Origin: Candidatus Izimoplasma sp. HR2 | Lineage (GTDB): Bacteria; Bacillota_I; Bacilli_A; Izemoplasmatales; Izemoplasmataceae | Direction of reading: 5' to 3' | Length of the DNA stretch: 64,000 nucleotides | NCBI GenBank assembly: GCA_000753575.1 | Contig: JRFF01000022.1 | Span: forward strand, 124,001-188,000 | Shown here: piece after piece, positions 1-10,911 of the stretch | Position numbering within the stretch: position 1 is the first letter of the stretch | Layout: each line of letters starts with the position of its first letter | Notes under the pieces: model-generated | Databases searched by the model: none | What the model saw: the letters and a program-made list of their open reading frames with translations, nothing else | What the model was told of the DNA's origin: nothing | Translations under genes and position numbers: made by a program

Positions 1-1
1 C

Positions 2-2238
<2,237 letters not shown>

Positions 2239-2249
2239 GGGGAGTTATT

Positions 2250-2642
2250 ATGAAAATTAGTGTTGTTACACCCCGTGGAGAACTATATAATGAAGAAGTT
2301 GATTATGTAGTCGTTACTTCTAAAATGAATGGTGAATTCGCTATTATGAAAAACCATATACCAATTATTAGTACGATTGATACAGGATATGTAAAAATCG
2401 TAAGAGGTGAAAAAGAATTATATACTGTAGTTTTAAATGGTGTTGTTGAGTTCCAAAGTAATATCTGTAACGTTATTGCTCAAGAAGCACACGTTGGTAT
2501 GAATAAAGTGAGCGCAATGGAACATTTAAATACAGTTAGAGAAGAAAGAATTAGAGAAAACAAAAGACGTAATGTAGATTTTGCTCTTGCTGAAAAAGAG
2601 TTAAAGAAAAGCGTCAAAGATTCGAAAGCAGGAAATTTATAA
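2250..2642 (+). CDS. atpC: ATP synthase F1 subunit epsilon
   Basis: Epsilon belongs to the rotor stalk and regulates ATP hydrolysis. The protein has 130 residues: an N-terminal beta-sandwich (MKISVVTPRGELYNEEVD, then GEFAIMKNHIPIIS) and a C-terminal charged two-helix hairpin. It starts after a GGGGGAG RBS, 11 bases behind atpD. It is the last gene of the ATP synthase operon, because a strong terminator overlaps its stop codon. Confidence 0.95.
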   Translation: MKISVVTPRGELYNEEVDYVVVTSKMNGEFAIMKNHIPIISTIDTGYVKIVRGEKELYTVVLNGVVEFQSNICNVIAQEAHVGMNKVSAMEHLNTVREERIRENKRRNVDFALAEKELKKSVKDSKAGNL

Positions 2643-2666
2643 AAAGCCCGAATCGGGCTTTTTTAT
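2641..2666 (+). terminator. Rho-independent terminator of atp operon
   Basis: The hairpin arms AAAAAGCCCG and CGGGCTTTTT enclose AAT and run into a U-rich tract. The left arm begins at the last base of the atpC stop. Confidence 0.92.
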
Positions 2667-2732
2667 TTTTATTTTTTAAAATGATTACAGGCTAGATAAA
2701 GGGTGTAACCCTTTGTATGAATATCGTTTCAT

Positions 2733-2761
2733 TTGACATTCAAAGTAATGTTTTGTATTAT
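2733..2761 (+). promoter_or_regulatory. Promoter of birA-bioY
   Basis: The -35 box TTGACA (2733-2738) and -10 box TATTAT (2756-2761) are separated by 17 bases. This fits a housekeeping sigma-70/sigma-A promoter. No biotin operator is obvious, and the ligase has no DNA-binding domain. Confidence 0.75.
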
Positions 2762-2790
2762 AATTTTATGTTAGTTTGGTGGTGATTAAT

Positions 2791-3492
2791 TTGATAGGTA
2801 ACAGTATTAAGATATTTGATGAACTTGAATCTACTAATGACTTTGTAAAAATGAATGTTTCTAACTTAGAACACGGAACAATTATTGTAGCAAAATCACA
2901 GATTTTAGGTAGAGGTAGAAGAGATAATGTTTGGGTTAGTAAAGTTGGTAACCTTTACTTTAGTATTATCTTAAAAGATGATGTTGATAGACAGAGTATA
3001 TTCAAGTATATAGTAGTATCTTCTTTGTCTATTGTTAGGAGCTTGAAGGTATTTGATATTGAAGCATCAATTAAGTATCCAAATGACTGTCTTGTTGCGG
3101 GTAAAAAAATATCTGGGATATTAATTGAGAGTTTAGGATCTACCAAATTAGATTATATGATTATCGGTATTGGGATAAACGTTAACCAAATTAAATTTGA
3201 TGAATTATCAAAAAAAGCAACATCTATTAAATTATTAACAAAGAAGGATATAAATATAGAAAATGTTTTAGATGAGTTTGTTAGGAATTATAATGAGATT
3301 TTGAATATGGACTTTAATGAAGTATTTAATATGTATTTAAGTTACTCTATGGTAATTAATAAAAAAATTTCTTATCATGATGAAGAATACATAATAAGTA
3401 ATATAGAAAAAGATGGAACAATAATTATTAAGAATGAAGTAAGTGAACATAGAGTTGCTTATAATGAAATTAGCTTGAAGGAGTTTTACTGA
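2791..3492 (+). CDS. birA: Biotin--[acetyl-CoA carboxylase] ligase (catalytic domain only)
   Basis: The enzyme makes biotinyl-5'-AMP and transfers biotin to the lysine of AccB. Its motifs are GRGRRDNVW (biotinyl-AMP loop), KYPNDC and GKKISGILIE (biotin and ATP site), and a short SH3-like C-terminal domain. At about 233 residues it lacks the N-terminal winged helix of bifunctional BirA repressors, so it should be an enzyme only. I prefer the TTG start at 2791, 7-8 bases after GGTGGTG; a TTG at 2776 in the same frame would add five residues but has no RBS. bioY follows after two bases, and accB lies about 1 kb downstream. Confidence 0.92.
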   Translation: MIGNSIKIFDELESTNDFVKMNVSNLEHGTIIVAKSQILGRGRRDNVWVSKVGNLYFSIILKDDVDRQSIFKYIVVSSLSIVRSLKVFDIEASIKYPNDCLVAGKKISGILIESLGSTKLDYMIIGIGINVNQIKFDELSKKATSIKLLTKKDINIENVLDEFVRNYNEILNMDFNEVFNMYLSYSMVINKKISYHDEEYIISNIEKDGTIIIKNEVSEHRVAYNEISLKEFY

Positions 3493-3494
3493 AA

Positions 3495-4034
3495 ATGAAG
3501 AGGTTAAGTGTTAGAGAAATGAGTCTCGTTGCTTTATTTCCAGCAATGATGGCTGCGACAGCAGGAGTCTCAATTCCATTAGGAGATTTGCCAGCTGTTT
3601 CGTTACAAACAATTTTTGTATTTATGGCAGCATTATTACTTGGGCCAAGACTTGGAAGTTTAAGTATGATTGTGTATGTATTTATGGGAATTATTGGGTT
3701 ACCAGTATTTTCTAATTTCAGGAGCGGACTTGGTGTAATTACTGGTGGTAGCGGTGGATTTATAATTGGGTTTATTTTTAGTGCGTATTTAGTAGGATTT
3801 ATGAAAAATATAAACTTTCTAAATAAGAAAATTTGGTATATTTTTCTAGTTTTAGTACTTGGAAATGTAGTGATTTATATGTTTGGAGCTTCATACATAT
3901 CATATTTACTTAACACCAGTTTCCTTACTACTTTAGCCACTTTCTCACCTTATCTATTAGGTGATTTACTTAAAATAATAGTGGTTTTGTATGTGTATAT
4001 ACGCATACGTCCTCATTTTACGTATGAGGCGTGA
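3495..4034 (+). CDS. bioY: Biotin ECF transporter S component BioY
   Basis: This is the substrate-binding membrane subunit of an energy-coupling-factor biotin importer; the shared EcfAA'T module is not in the window. The 179-residue protein has about six hydrophobic segments. It carries the BioY signature GLPVFSNFRSGLGVITGGSGG near residues 74-95. It is translationally coupled to birA (two-base gap). No biotin synthesis genes are seen nearby, so uptake plus ligation is the likely biotin route serving the biotinyl carrier AccB. Confidence 0.93.
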   Translation: MKRLSVREMSLVALFPAMMAATAGVSIPLGDLPAVSLQTIFVFMAALLLGPRLGSLSMIVYVFMGIIGLPVFSNFRSGLGVITGGSGGFIIGFIFSAYLVGFMKNINFLNKKIWYIFLVLVLGNVVIYMFGASYISYLLNTSFLTTLATFSPYLLGDLLKIIVVLYVYIRIRPHFTYEA

Positions 4035-4051
4035 TAAATATGAAAATGATA

Positions 4052-4105
4052 TTGAAGTTTTGAACTTCAAAATAATTTGACAAGTATTACATTAAAAGGT
4101 AAAAT
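4052..4105 (+). promoter_or_regulatory. acpP promoter with FabT-like operator
   Basis: A consensus promoter is present: TTGACA at 4077-4082, a 17-base spacer, TAAAAT at 4100-4105. Just upstream is the perfect inverted repeat TTGAAGTT-TTG-AACTTCAA (4052-4070). The same stretch also reads TTTTGA-ACT-TCAAAA (4058-4072), matching the TTTGA-N3-TCAAA pattern known for FabT, the MarR-family repressor of fatty-acid synthesis in streptococci. A second TTTGA-N3-TCAAA lies before accB. Assignment to FabT is an inference because no regulator gene is in the window. Confidence 0.6.
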
Positions 4106-4142
4106 AAGAAGAATTATATATATAAATAAAGGAGGCATTACT

Positions 4143-4370
4143 ATGATTTTTGAAAAAGTACAACAAATTATCGTTGATGAATTAGGAGTAGAAGCTAGTG
4201 AAGTAACATTAGCAGCAAGTATTTCTGATGATCTTGGTGCAGATTCATTAGACGCTGTAGAACTAATTATGGCTATTGAAGATGAATTTGAAATTAAAGT
4301 AAGTGATGAAGCAGCACAAGCTTTTGAAACAGTACAACAAATTGTATCGTTTATTGAAGGTGAGAAGTAA
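4143..4370 (+). CDS. acpP: Acyl carrier protein
   Basis: ACP carries acyl chains on a 4'-phosphopantetheine arm during fatty-acid synthesis. The 75-residue acidic protein has the ADSLDAVEL motif, whose serine receives the arm, and the usual four-helix layout. The ATG at 4143 is preceded by AAAGGAGG (4128-4135); an upstream in-frame extension has no RBS. It is separated from the acc-fab operon by a terminator-like hairpin, which fits the higher amount of ACP that cells need. Confidence 0.96.
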   Translation: MIFEKVQQIIVDELGVEASEVTLAASISDDLGADSLDAVELIMAIEDEFEIKVSDEAAQAFETVQQIVSFIEGEK

Positions 4371-4405
4371 AGATTTTCACATGAAAATCTTTACTTGTTT
4401 TTTTT
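4367..4405 (+). terminator. Terminator/attenuator between acpP and accB
   Basis: A 12-base-pair stem (GTAAAGATTTTC/GAAAATCTTTAC) with loop ACAT overlaps the acpP stop and is followed by TTGTTTTTTTT. It probably terminates most acpP transcripts and lets some read into accB. Confidence 0.85.
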
Positions 4406-4416
4406 AAAAAAAATAA

Positions 4417-4429
4417 TTTGAGAGTCAAA
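4417..4429 (+). promoter_or_regulatory. Second FabT-like operator, upstream of accB
   Basis: The sequence TTTGA-GAG-TCAAA is an exact palindrome of the FabT type, located between the acpP terminator and the accB RBS. It shares the flank AATAATTTGA with the acpP site. I do not see a convincing separate promoter, so it could act on a weak local promoter or as a roadblock. Confidence 0.5.
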
Positions 4430-4446
4430 GTGTTGGAGGGTAAAAC

Positions 4447-4896
4447 ATGGACTTAAGACAAATAAAAAATCTTATGAAAGAATTTGAGGATTCTAAAATT
4501 CATAAGTTAGAGATAAAAGATAATGAATTTTCTATTTTATTAGAAAAGGAAAACAGTAAATTTGTTTCTTCTCCTTCTTTTGCTCCTGTTGGTTCTTTTA
4601 CTGAGACAACTACAGTGAAAGAACAGGGGCATAGTGTTAAGGAAGAAGAAGTAAATGAAAATACGTTAGTTAGGTCACCACTTGTGGGGACTTTCTACCA
4701 AGCACCATCTCCTGATAGTGAAGTTTTTGCTAAAGTAAATCAAAAAGTTAATGTAGGAGATGTATTGTTTATTGTTGAAGCAATGAAAGTAATGAATGAA
4801 ATTACTTCTCCTGTTAATGGAACTGTAGTTAGTATTAATGTTAAAGATGCTACTATGGTTGAATTTGATCAAATTGTGATGGAAATTAAGGAATAA
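4447..4896 (+). CDS. accB: Biotin carboxyl carrier protein of acetyl-CoA carboxylase
   Basis: AccB carries carboxybiotin between the carboxylase and the carboxyltransferase. It has 149 residues: an N-terminal helix, a low-complexity linker and a C-terminal biotinyl domain. The biotin motif EAMKVMNE places the modified lysine at residue 114. GTLVRSPLVGTFY-like sequence marks the start of the domain. The RBS TTGGAGGG lies before the ATG. Its stop shares one base with the start of accC (TAATG), so the two are coupled. It is the first gene of an 11-gene FASII operon and the likely target of BirA. Confidence 0.96.
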   Translation: MDLRQIKNLMKEFEDSKIHKLEIKDNEFSILLEKENSKFVSSPSFAPVGSFTETTTVKEQGHSVKEEEVNENTLVRSPLVGTFYQAPSPDSEVFAKVNQKVNVGDVLFIVEAMKVMNEITSPVNGTVVSINVKDATMVEFDQIVMEIKE

Positions 4897-6251
4897 TGTT
4901 CCAAAAAGTTTTAATCGCAAATAGGGGAGAAATAGCAGTAAGAATTATCAGGGCTTGTAAACAAATGGGTATCGAAACTGTTGCTATTTATTCTGTAGCA
5001 GATAAAGATAGCTTACATGTACAAATTGCGGATGACGCAGTTTGTGTTGGTGGCGCAAAAAGTAATGAATCATATTTGAATATGGAGAATATTGTTACAG
5101 CAGCTATAAGTAAAGGTGCTGAAGCAATACACCCTGGGTTCGGGTTTTTAAGTGAAAATAGTGATTTCGCTAATCTTTGTCAAGAGTGCGGACTCAGATT
5201 CATCGGACCTAGTGGTAATGTAATTGACCAAATGGGAAATAAATCTAAAGCACGCGAAATAATGATTAAAGCAGGTGTTCCTGTAGTTCCTGGAAGTAAT
5301 GGAGCTGTTAAATCATTAGATGACGCTAGAAGTATCGCTTTAGAGATTGGTTTTCCTATTTTAATTAAGGCTAGTGCTGGTGGTGGTGGACGTGGAATGC
5401 GTGTTGCTAATATTATGGATGAGTTTGATAATGCATTTGAAACTGCAAAAAGTGAAGCAATAAATGCTTTTGGTGATGGGACAATGTATTTAGAAAAATA
5501 TGTTATAAATACTAAACATATTGAATTCCAAATTATGGCTGATAAGTATGGTAATGTTGTTCATCTTGGAGAAAGAGATTGTTCAATCCAAAGAAGAAAC
5601 CAGAAAGTATTAGAAGAAGCACCTAGTTTAATAAGTGAAGACTTACGTAAAAGAATGGGTGATGCTGCGATACTTGCTAGTAAAAGTGTAAATTATGAAA
5701 ATGCAGGTACTATTGAATTCTTATTAAGTGGAGATGATTTCTATTTTATTGAAATGAATACAAGAATTCAAGTTGAACATCCAGTAACTGAAATGGTTAC
5801 TGGTATAGATATTATTAAAGAACAAATTAAAGTTTCTGCTGGTAAAGAGTTAAGTTTTACTCAGGAAGATATTGTATTAAAAGGACATAGTATTGAAGTT
5901 AGAATTAATGCTGAAGATCCTAAACATGGGTTTAGACCTAATCCTGGTAAGATAGATTTACTTCATGTACCTTCAGGTAACGGAATTAGATTTGATAGTT
6001 TTATTTATACAGGATATTCTATACCACCATTTTATGATTCAATGATGGGTAAAGTTATTGTTCATGGTGAAAATAGAATTGACGCTATTAATAAAATGAA
6101 AGCAACGTTAGAAGAATTAGTGATTGGTGGAGTAACTACTAATCAAGACTTTTGTTATATGATTTTGAATAATGCTGATTATGTTAAAGGTGAATTTGAT
6201 ACTGGATTTATTGGTATGAAAATTGATAGTTTACTGGAGTATGATGAATAA
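4896..6251 (+). CDS. accC: Acetyl-CoA carboxylase, biotin carboxylase subunit
   Basis: AccC carboxylates AccB-biotin with ATP and bicarbonate. It is full length (451 residues). The N-terminal FQKVLIANRGEIAVRIIRA motif is present. The ATP-grasp domain carries the glycine-rich loop KASAGGGGRGMR, then EKYVINTKHIEFQI, and FIEMNTRIQVEHPVTE with the catalytic region. Its start overlaps the accB stop by one base and its own stop overlaps accD in the same way, giving strict translational coupling. Confidence 0.97.
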   Translation: MFQKVLIANRGEIAVRIIRACKQMGIETVAIYSVADKDSLHVQIADDAVCVGGAKSNESYLNMENIVTAAISKGAEAIHPGFGFLSENSDFANLCQECGLRFIGPSGNVIDQMGNKSKAREIMIKAGVPVVPGSNGAVKSLDDARSIALEIGFPILIKASAGGGGRGMRVANIMDEFDNAFETAKSEAINAFGDGTMYLEKYVINTKHIEFQIMADKYGNVVHLGERDCSIQRRNQKVLEEAPSLISEDLRKRMGDAAILASKSVNYENAGTIEFLLSGDDFYFIEMNTRIQVEHPVTEMVTGIDIIKEQIKVSAGKELSFTQEDIVLKGHSIEVRINAEDPKHGFRPNPGKIDLLHVPSGNGIRFDSFIYTGYSIPPFYDSMMGKVIVHGENRIDAINKMKATLEELVIGGVTTNQDFCYMILNNADYVKGEFDTGFIGMKIDSLLEYDE

Positions 6252-7132
6252 TGAATGATTTAGTTAAAGCATTTAAAGATCGTAAGAATTCTCAAAATAA
6301 ATTCAAAAATCACAGAACAAAAAGTCAAATATCTAACGTTAAAATGGATGTACCTAAAGGGTTATATGAAAAGTGTCCTACTTGTAAAGAAGCTGTAAAT
6401 ATGAAAGCGACAGTTGAGAACGGATTTATCTGTAAAAACTGTGGTGAACATTTTAGAGTTCGAGCTGTAGATAGAATTAAGATTACAGTTGATAGTGGTA
6501 CTTTTGTTGAAAAAGGACATGGGTATATTACTTTAAATCCACTATTTCAAGATGGGTATGAAGAAAAAGTTACTGAATACAAAGAAAAAACTAATTTAGA
6601 TGAAGCATATATTTATGGATATTGTGAAATAAATGGAATGCCATCTGTAATTGGTGTTATGGATAGTTATTTCTTAATGGGTAGTATGGGTAGTGTTGTT
6701 GGTGAGAAAGTTGCTAAAAGTTTTGAGTATGCAATTTATAAAAAATTACCAATAATTATTTTTACTGCATCAGGTGGAGCTAGAATGCAAGAAGGTATAT
6801 TTAGTTTAATGCAAATGGCTAAAACTAGTGCTGCAGTATGGAAACATGCTGAACAAGGGTATTTATATATTAGTGTATTAACTCATCCTACTACAGGTGG
6901 AGTTACTGCTAGTTTTGCAACACTTGGTGATATTATTTTAGCTGAACCTAATGCGTTAATTGGATTTGCTGGACCACGTGTAATTGAACAAACTATTAAT
7001 CAAAAATTACCTGAAGGATTCCAAAGAGCTGAGTTCTTGGAAGAAAAGGGATTTGTTGATAAGGTAGTGCCTAGATTTGAACTTAAAGATACTCTAGGTA
7101 AACTTCTATTATTTCATAGGAGGTATCAATAA
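6251..7132 (+). CDS. accD: Acetyl-CoA carboxylase carboxyltransferase subunit beta
   Basis: AccD with AccA transfers the carboxyl group from biotin to acetyl-CoA, making malonyl-CoA. In its 293 residues the N-terminal zinc ribbon is formed by Cys42, Cys45, Cys61 and Cys64 (CPTC and CKNC). The crotonase-like core has the oxyanion segment TASGGARMQEG and the THPTTGGVTASFA motif. Both ends overlap neighbours by one base (TAATG). Confidence 0.97.
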   Translation: MNDLVKAFKDRKNSQNKFKNHRTKSQISNVKMDVPKGLYEKCPTCKEAVNMKATVENGFICKNCGEHFRVRAVDRIKITVDSGTFVEKGHGYITLNPLFQDGYEEKVTEYKEKTNLDEAYIYGYCEINGMPSVIGVMDSYFLMGSMGSVVGEKVAKSFEYAIYKKLPIIIFTASGGARMQEGIFSLMQMAKTSAAVWKHAEQGYLYISVLTHPTTGGVTASFATLGDIILAEPNALIGFAGPRVIEQTINQKLPEGFQRAEFLEEKGFVDKVVPRFELKDTLGKLLLFHRRYQ

Positions 7133-8097
7133 TGGATATATTAGCTAAAGAAAGAAAAGTAAGAGAGTTAGAAAGTAAAATTTCTGAACTTGGTAATGAA
7201 GAATTAATTAACAAGTTAAAAATTGAGATTCAAAATTATAAAGATGAATCAATGACTAATTTAACTGCTTGGGATAGAGTGTTACTAGCTCGTCACCAAT
7301 TAAGACCAACATCTTTAGAATTTATTAATTATATGTGTGATAGTTTTATTGAACTTCACGGTGATAGATTATTTAGAGATGACAAATCAATTATTGCAGG
7401 TATAGGTAATATTAGTGGTAATGTAGTTACTATTATTGCCCAACAAAAAGGGAAAACATTAGAAGAAAACTTGGAAAGAAATTTCTCTATGCCTCATCCT
7501 GAAGGATATCGTAAGGCATTAAGATTAATGAAACAAGCAGAAAAATTTAGAAGACCAATCATTACTTTAATTGATACTCCGGGTGCTTATCCGGGATTAG
7601 CTGCGGAAGAAAGAGGACAAGGAGAAGCAATTGCTCGTAATTTACTTGAGATGAGTGCTTTAACTGTACCAGTTATCGCAGTTATAGTAGGTGAAGGTGG
7701 AAGTGGTGGAGCTTTAGCTCTTGGTATAGCTAATACTGTACTAATGCTTGAAAACTCAATTTATTCTATTTTAAGTCCTGAAGGATACGCAACTATTTTA
7801 TGGAAAGATTCAACTCGTGCTAAAGAAGCTGCAGAAGTTATGAAGTTAACTAGTTTTGACTTAGAGGAGTATGGAGTAATTGATAGAGTTGTTAAAGAAC
7901 CTCTTGGAGGAGCTCATTTTAATAAAATTGAAACATTTAAAAATACTAAACAAGCAATTTTAGAAGAATTGCATAAATTAAAAAGATTTACTGGGATTGA
8001 ACTTAGGGATAAAAGAATCAAGAAGTACCGTGATTTCGGTTTCTTCCAACGATTCAACTATGACAACCTGAAAGGTGATAAAAATGATATATACTAA
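7132..8097 (+). CDS. accA: Acetyl-CoA carboxylase carboxyltransferase subunit alpha
   Basis: This is the partner of AccD in the carboxyltransferase. It has 321 residues with the family markers ARHQLRPTSLEFI, ELHGDRLFRDD, LIDTPGAYPGLAAEERGQ and GEGGSGGALALG. The start shares a base with the accD stop, and the fabH start lies inside its 3' end. The AccBCDA block therefore feeds malonyl-CoA straight to FabD, encoded two genes after FabH. Confidence 0.97.
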   Translation: MDILAKERKVRELESKISELGNEELINKLKIEIQNYKDESMTNLTAWDRVLLARHQLRPTSLEFINYMCDSFIELHGDRLFRDDKSIIAGIGNISGNVVTIIAQQKGKTLEENLERNFSMPHPEGYRKALRLMKQAEKFRRPIITLIDTPGAYPGLAAEERGQGEAIARNLLEMSALTVPVIAVIVGEGGSGGALALGIANTVLMLENSIYSILSPEGYATILWKDSTRAKEAAEVMKLTSFDLEEYGVIDRVVKEPLGGAHFNKIETFKNTKQAILEELHKLKRFTGIELRDKRIKKYRDFGFFQRFNYDNLKGDKNDIY

Positions 8098-9052
8098 AAT
8101 AATGGGTACTGGGAGCTATGTTCCTTCTAAAGTACTGACTAATGAAGATTTAAAAAGATATGTAGAAACAAGTGATGAATGGATTCAATCTCGTACCGGG
8201 ATTAAAGAAAGACATATAGTAACTGAAGAAGGTACTACTGATTTAGCTTATGAAGCGAGTATTAAAGCTATTGAAGACGCAGGAATTAATAAGGATGATA
8301 TTGATTTAGTAGTAGTAGCTACCGTTACTCCTGATAATTATTTTCCTGGAGTAAGTAATTTACTTCAAGCAAGACTTGGATTAAAAGAGATAATGACGTT
8401 TGATATTAATGCTGCTTGTAGTGGTTTTATTTATGCTTTAAATGTAGCTGATAAGATGATTAAAAGTGGTGCTTATAATAATGCTCTTGTTGTTGGAGCT
8501 GAAACTTTAACTAGATTAACTGACTGGAGAGACCGTAATACTTGTGTATTATTTGGAGATGCAGCAGGAGCTATGATTGTTAGTAAAAGTGAAGAAAATA
8601 AAATTCAAGATATTATTTGTGGATCTAGGGGAGATGTTGATGATTTATTAATATCAAAGAATATCAAAATTAAGGATCCTGAAGTTAATGAAGTTAGCAA
8701 ACAAGATCATATTCATATGAAAGGCGCAGAGGTATTTAAGTTTGCGACTAGAATTTTACCTAAAACTGTGAATGAGTTACTTGATAGAAATAATATTACT
8801 TTAGATGATTTAGATTATATGGTTGCTCATCAAGCTAATGAAAGAATTATTTCTAAAGCTGCGAAAGATTTAAAATTTGGAATGGATAAGATGTTTTTAA
8901 ACATTCATAAATACGGTAATACTAGTTCTGCTAGTGTGCCACTAGCAATTGATGAAGCTATTAAAACTAATGTACTTAAAAAAGGAGATAAGTTCATCAC
9001 AGTTGCCTTCGGTGGAGGTTTAACTTGGGGTGGAGCGCTTATTGAGTTATAG
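8084..9052 (+). CDS. fabH: 3-oxoacyl-ACP synthase III
   Basis: FabH starts chain growth by condensing acetyl-CoA (or a branched acyl-CoA) with malonyl-ACP. I choose the ATG at 8084, eight bases after AAAGG, rather than a GTG at 8075; this gives 322 residues beginning MIYTKIMGTGSYVPSK. The catalytic triad is visible as Cys112 in AACSGF, His in VAHQAN and Asn in YGNTSSAS. It overlaps the end of accA by 14 bases. Confidence 0.96.
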   Translation: MIYTKIMGTGSYVPSKVLTNEDLKRYVETSDEWIQSRTGIKERHIVTEEGTTDLAYEASIKAIEDAGINKDDIDLVVVATVTPDNYFPGVSNLLQARLGLKEIMTFDINAACSGFIYALNVADKMIKSGAYNNALVVGAETLTRLTDWRDRNTCVLFGDAAGAMIVSKSEENKIQDIICGSRGDVDDLLISKNIKIKDPEVNEVSKQDHIHMKGAEVFKFATRILPKTVNELLDRNNITLDDLDYMVAHQANERIISKAAKDLKFGMDKMFLNIHKYGNTSSASVPLAIDEAIKTNVLKKGDKFITVAFGGGLTWGGALIEL

Positions 9053-9062
9053 GGGGATTATT

Positions 9063-9989
9063 ATGAAAGACTTACGTGATTTACTAAATGTAGAATACCC
9101 AATTATACAAGGTGGTATGGCTAATATTTCTACTCATGTTTTAGCATCAGCTGTTAGTAACGCTGGTGGACTGGGAATTATTGGCGCAGGTGGTTGGGAT
9201 GTTGATAGAGTAAGAGATGAAATTAGAAAAACTAAAGCTTTAACAAATAAACCTTTTGGAGTAAATATTATGTTACTAAGTCCACACGCGGAAGCTATTA
9301 GTGATATGGTTATTGAAGAAGGTATTAAAGTTATAACTACGGGTGCTGGTAACCCTGGTATTTATATGGAAAAATGGAAAAATGCTGGAATGATTGTTAT
9401 TCCTATCGTTCCAAGTGTAGCTTTAGCTAAGAGATTATCTAGAACTGGTGCTGATGCAATTATAGTTGAAGGTACTGAAGCTGGAGGGCATATTGGTGAG
9501 ATTACTACATTTACGCTTGTTCCTCAAGTTTGTGATGCAATTGATATTCCAGTAATTGCTGCTGGTGGTATTGCTGATTCACGTGGACTTGATGCAGCAT
9601 TTGTACTTGGTGCAAGAGGAGTTCAAATTGGAACAGTCTTACTCGCAAGTCATGAGTGTCCTATTCATGAAAACTATAAGAATAGAATTGTACGTGCTAA
9701 AGATACTGATACTGTAGTTACTGGTAGAGGAACTGGAGCACCTGTACGTGTTATTAAAAATAAAATGTCTAGAAAATATTTAGAGTTAGCTAAGAACCCT
9801 GAAATCAGTTTAGAAGAAATGGAAATATTAACTTTAGGATCTTTAAGTAAAGCTGTCTTTAATGGTGATATGATAAATGGAAGCATTATGGCAGGACAAA
9901 GCGCTGGATTAGTTAAAGAGATTAGAAGTATTAGAGCAATACTAGAAGATATCTTTGAACCTAGTAGAGTTAATAAAGGTACTTTATAA
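9063..9989 (+). CDS. fabK: Enoyl-ACP reductase II (FMN-dependent)
   Basis: FabK reduces trans-2-enoyl-ACP at the last step of each elongation cycle, using FMN and NAD(P)H. The start at 9063 follows AGGGGGATT; an upstream extension overlapping fabH has no better signal. The 308-residue TIM-barrel protein has YPIIQGGMANIS at the N-terminus, the flavin-phosphate region GTEAGGHIGE and AAGGIADSRGLDAAFVLGARGVQIGT. No FabI is visible, so this is the expected sole reductase, unless the second family member at 11655 shares the work. Confidence 0.92.
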   Translation: MKDLRDLLNVEYPIIQGGMANISTHVLASAVSNAGGLGIIGAGGWDVDRVRDEIRKTKALTNKPFGVNIMLLSPHAEAISDMVIEEGIKVITTGAGNPGIYMEKWKNAGMIVIPIVPSVALAKRLSRTGADAIIVEGTEAGGHIGEITTFTLVPQVCDAIDIPVIAAGGIADSRGLDAAFVLGARGVQIGTVLLASHECPIHENYKNRIVRAKDTDTVVTGRGTGAPVRVIKNKMSRKYLELAKNPEISLEEMEILTLGSLSKAVFNGDMINGSIMAGQSAGLVKEIRSIRAILEDIFEPSRVNKGTL

Positions 9990-10910
9990 ATGAAAAGTGT
10001 TTTAATGTTTTCAGGACAAGGTTCTCAGTACTTAGGTATGGGACAAGATTTATATAATAACTATGATGTAGCTAAAAAAGTATTTGATAATGCTGATCAA
10101 ATACTTGGGTATAGTATTAAAGATATTATGTTTAATAATGAAGAAATGCTTAATGATACTTTATATACTCAAGTTGCGATGTTTACATTGTATGTTGCAA
10201 TACTTGAAGTGTTAAAAGAAAAAGGTGTTGAATCTGAGTATGCTGTAGGATTATCACTTGGTGAATATGGTGCACTTTATTATAATGATGTATTTGATTT
10301 TGAAACTGGGTTAAAAATCCTTGAAAAAAGAGGATTGTTTATGAATGATGCAGCTTCGAAAACTAGTGGATTAATGAGTGCGATTCTAGGTATGGAAACA
10401 GATGTACTATTAGATATAATTGACAGTGTTGATGGGTATGTAAAGATTGCAAATTACAATACTTATGGACAATTAGTAATTAGTGGTCAAGAAAAAGCAG
10501 TTCTAGAAGTTAATGAAAAAGCATTAGAAAATGGTGCGAAAAGAGCAATCACTTTAAACACAAGTGGACCTTTTCATACTGACTTAATGATGGAAGCTAG
10601 TACTAAGTTCAGTGAGTACTTAAGTAGTGTAGATTTAGGTGTACCAAGTAAGAAGTTATTAGTTAATACAACTGGTGATTTATATCAGGGTGATCTTAAA
10701 AACACTATGGTATCTCAAATAACTAATAGTGTAATGTTTTATCAAATGATTGAGAAACTAATTGATCAAGGAGTAACTACGTTTATTGAAGTTGGTCCTA
10801 AGAAAACATTATGTAGTTTTGTAAAAAAGATTAATCGTAAACTTGATATATATAATGTGGAAGACACATTAAGCTTAAACAAATTATTAGATTTCTTAAA
10901 GGAGGAGTAA
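9990..10910 (+). CDS. fabD: Malonyl-CoA:ACP transacylase
   Basis: FabD moves malonyl from CoA to ACP. It has 306 residues: FSGQGSQYLGMG at the start, the nucleophile Ser89 in the sequence GLSLGE, and the catalytic His in SGPFHTDLM. The usual GHSxGE elbow has Leu in place of His before the serine, a tolerated variation. The start codon follows the fabK stop directly. Confidence 0.95.
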   Translation: MKSVLMFSGQGSQYLGMGQDLYNNYDVAKKVFDNADQILGYSIKDIMFNNEEMLNDTLYTQVAMFTLYVAILEVLKEKGVESEYAVGLSLGEYGALYYNDVFDFETGLKILEKRGLFMNDAASKTSGLMSAILGMETDVLLDIIDSVDGYVKIANYNTYGQLVISGQEKAVLEVNEKALENGAKRAITLNTSGPFHTDLMMEASTKFSEYLSSVDLGVPSKKLLVNTTGDLYQGDLKNTMVSQITNSVMFYQMIEKLIDQGVTTFIEVGPKKTLCSFVKKINRKLDIYNVEDTLSLNKLLDFLKEE

Positions 10911-10911
10911 A

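Noticed and set aside
4077..4142. N-terminal extension of acyl carrier protein
   Set aside because: The extension runs through the promoter, and the ATG at 4143 has a perfect RBS and gives the standard ACP length.
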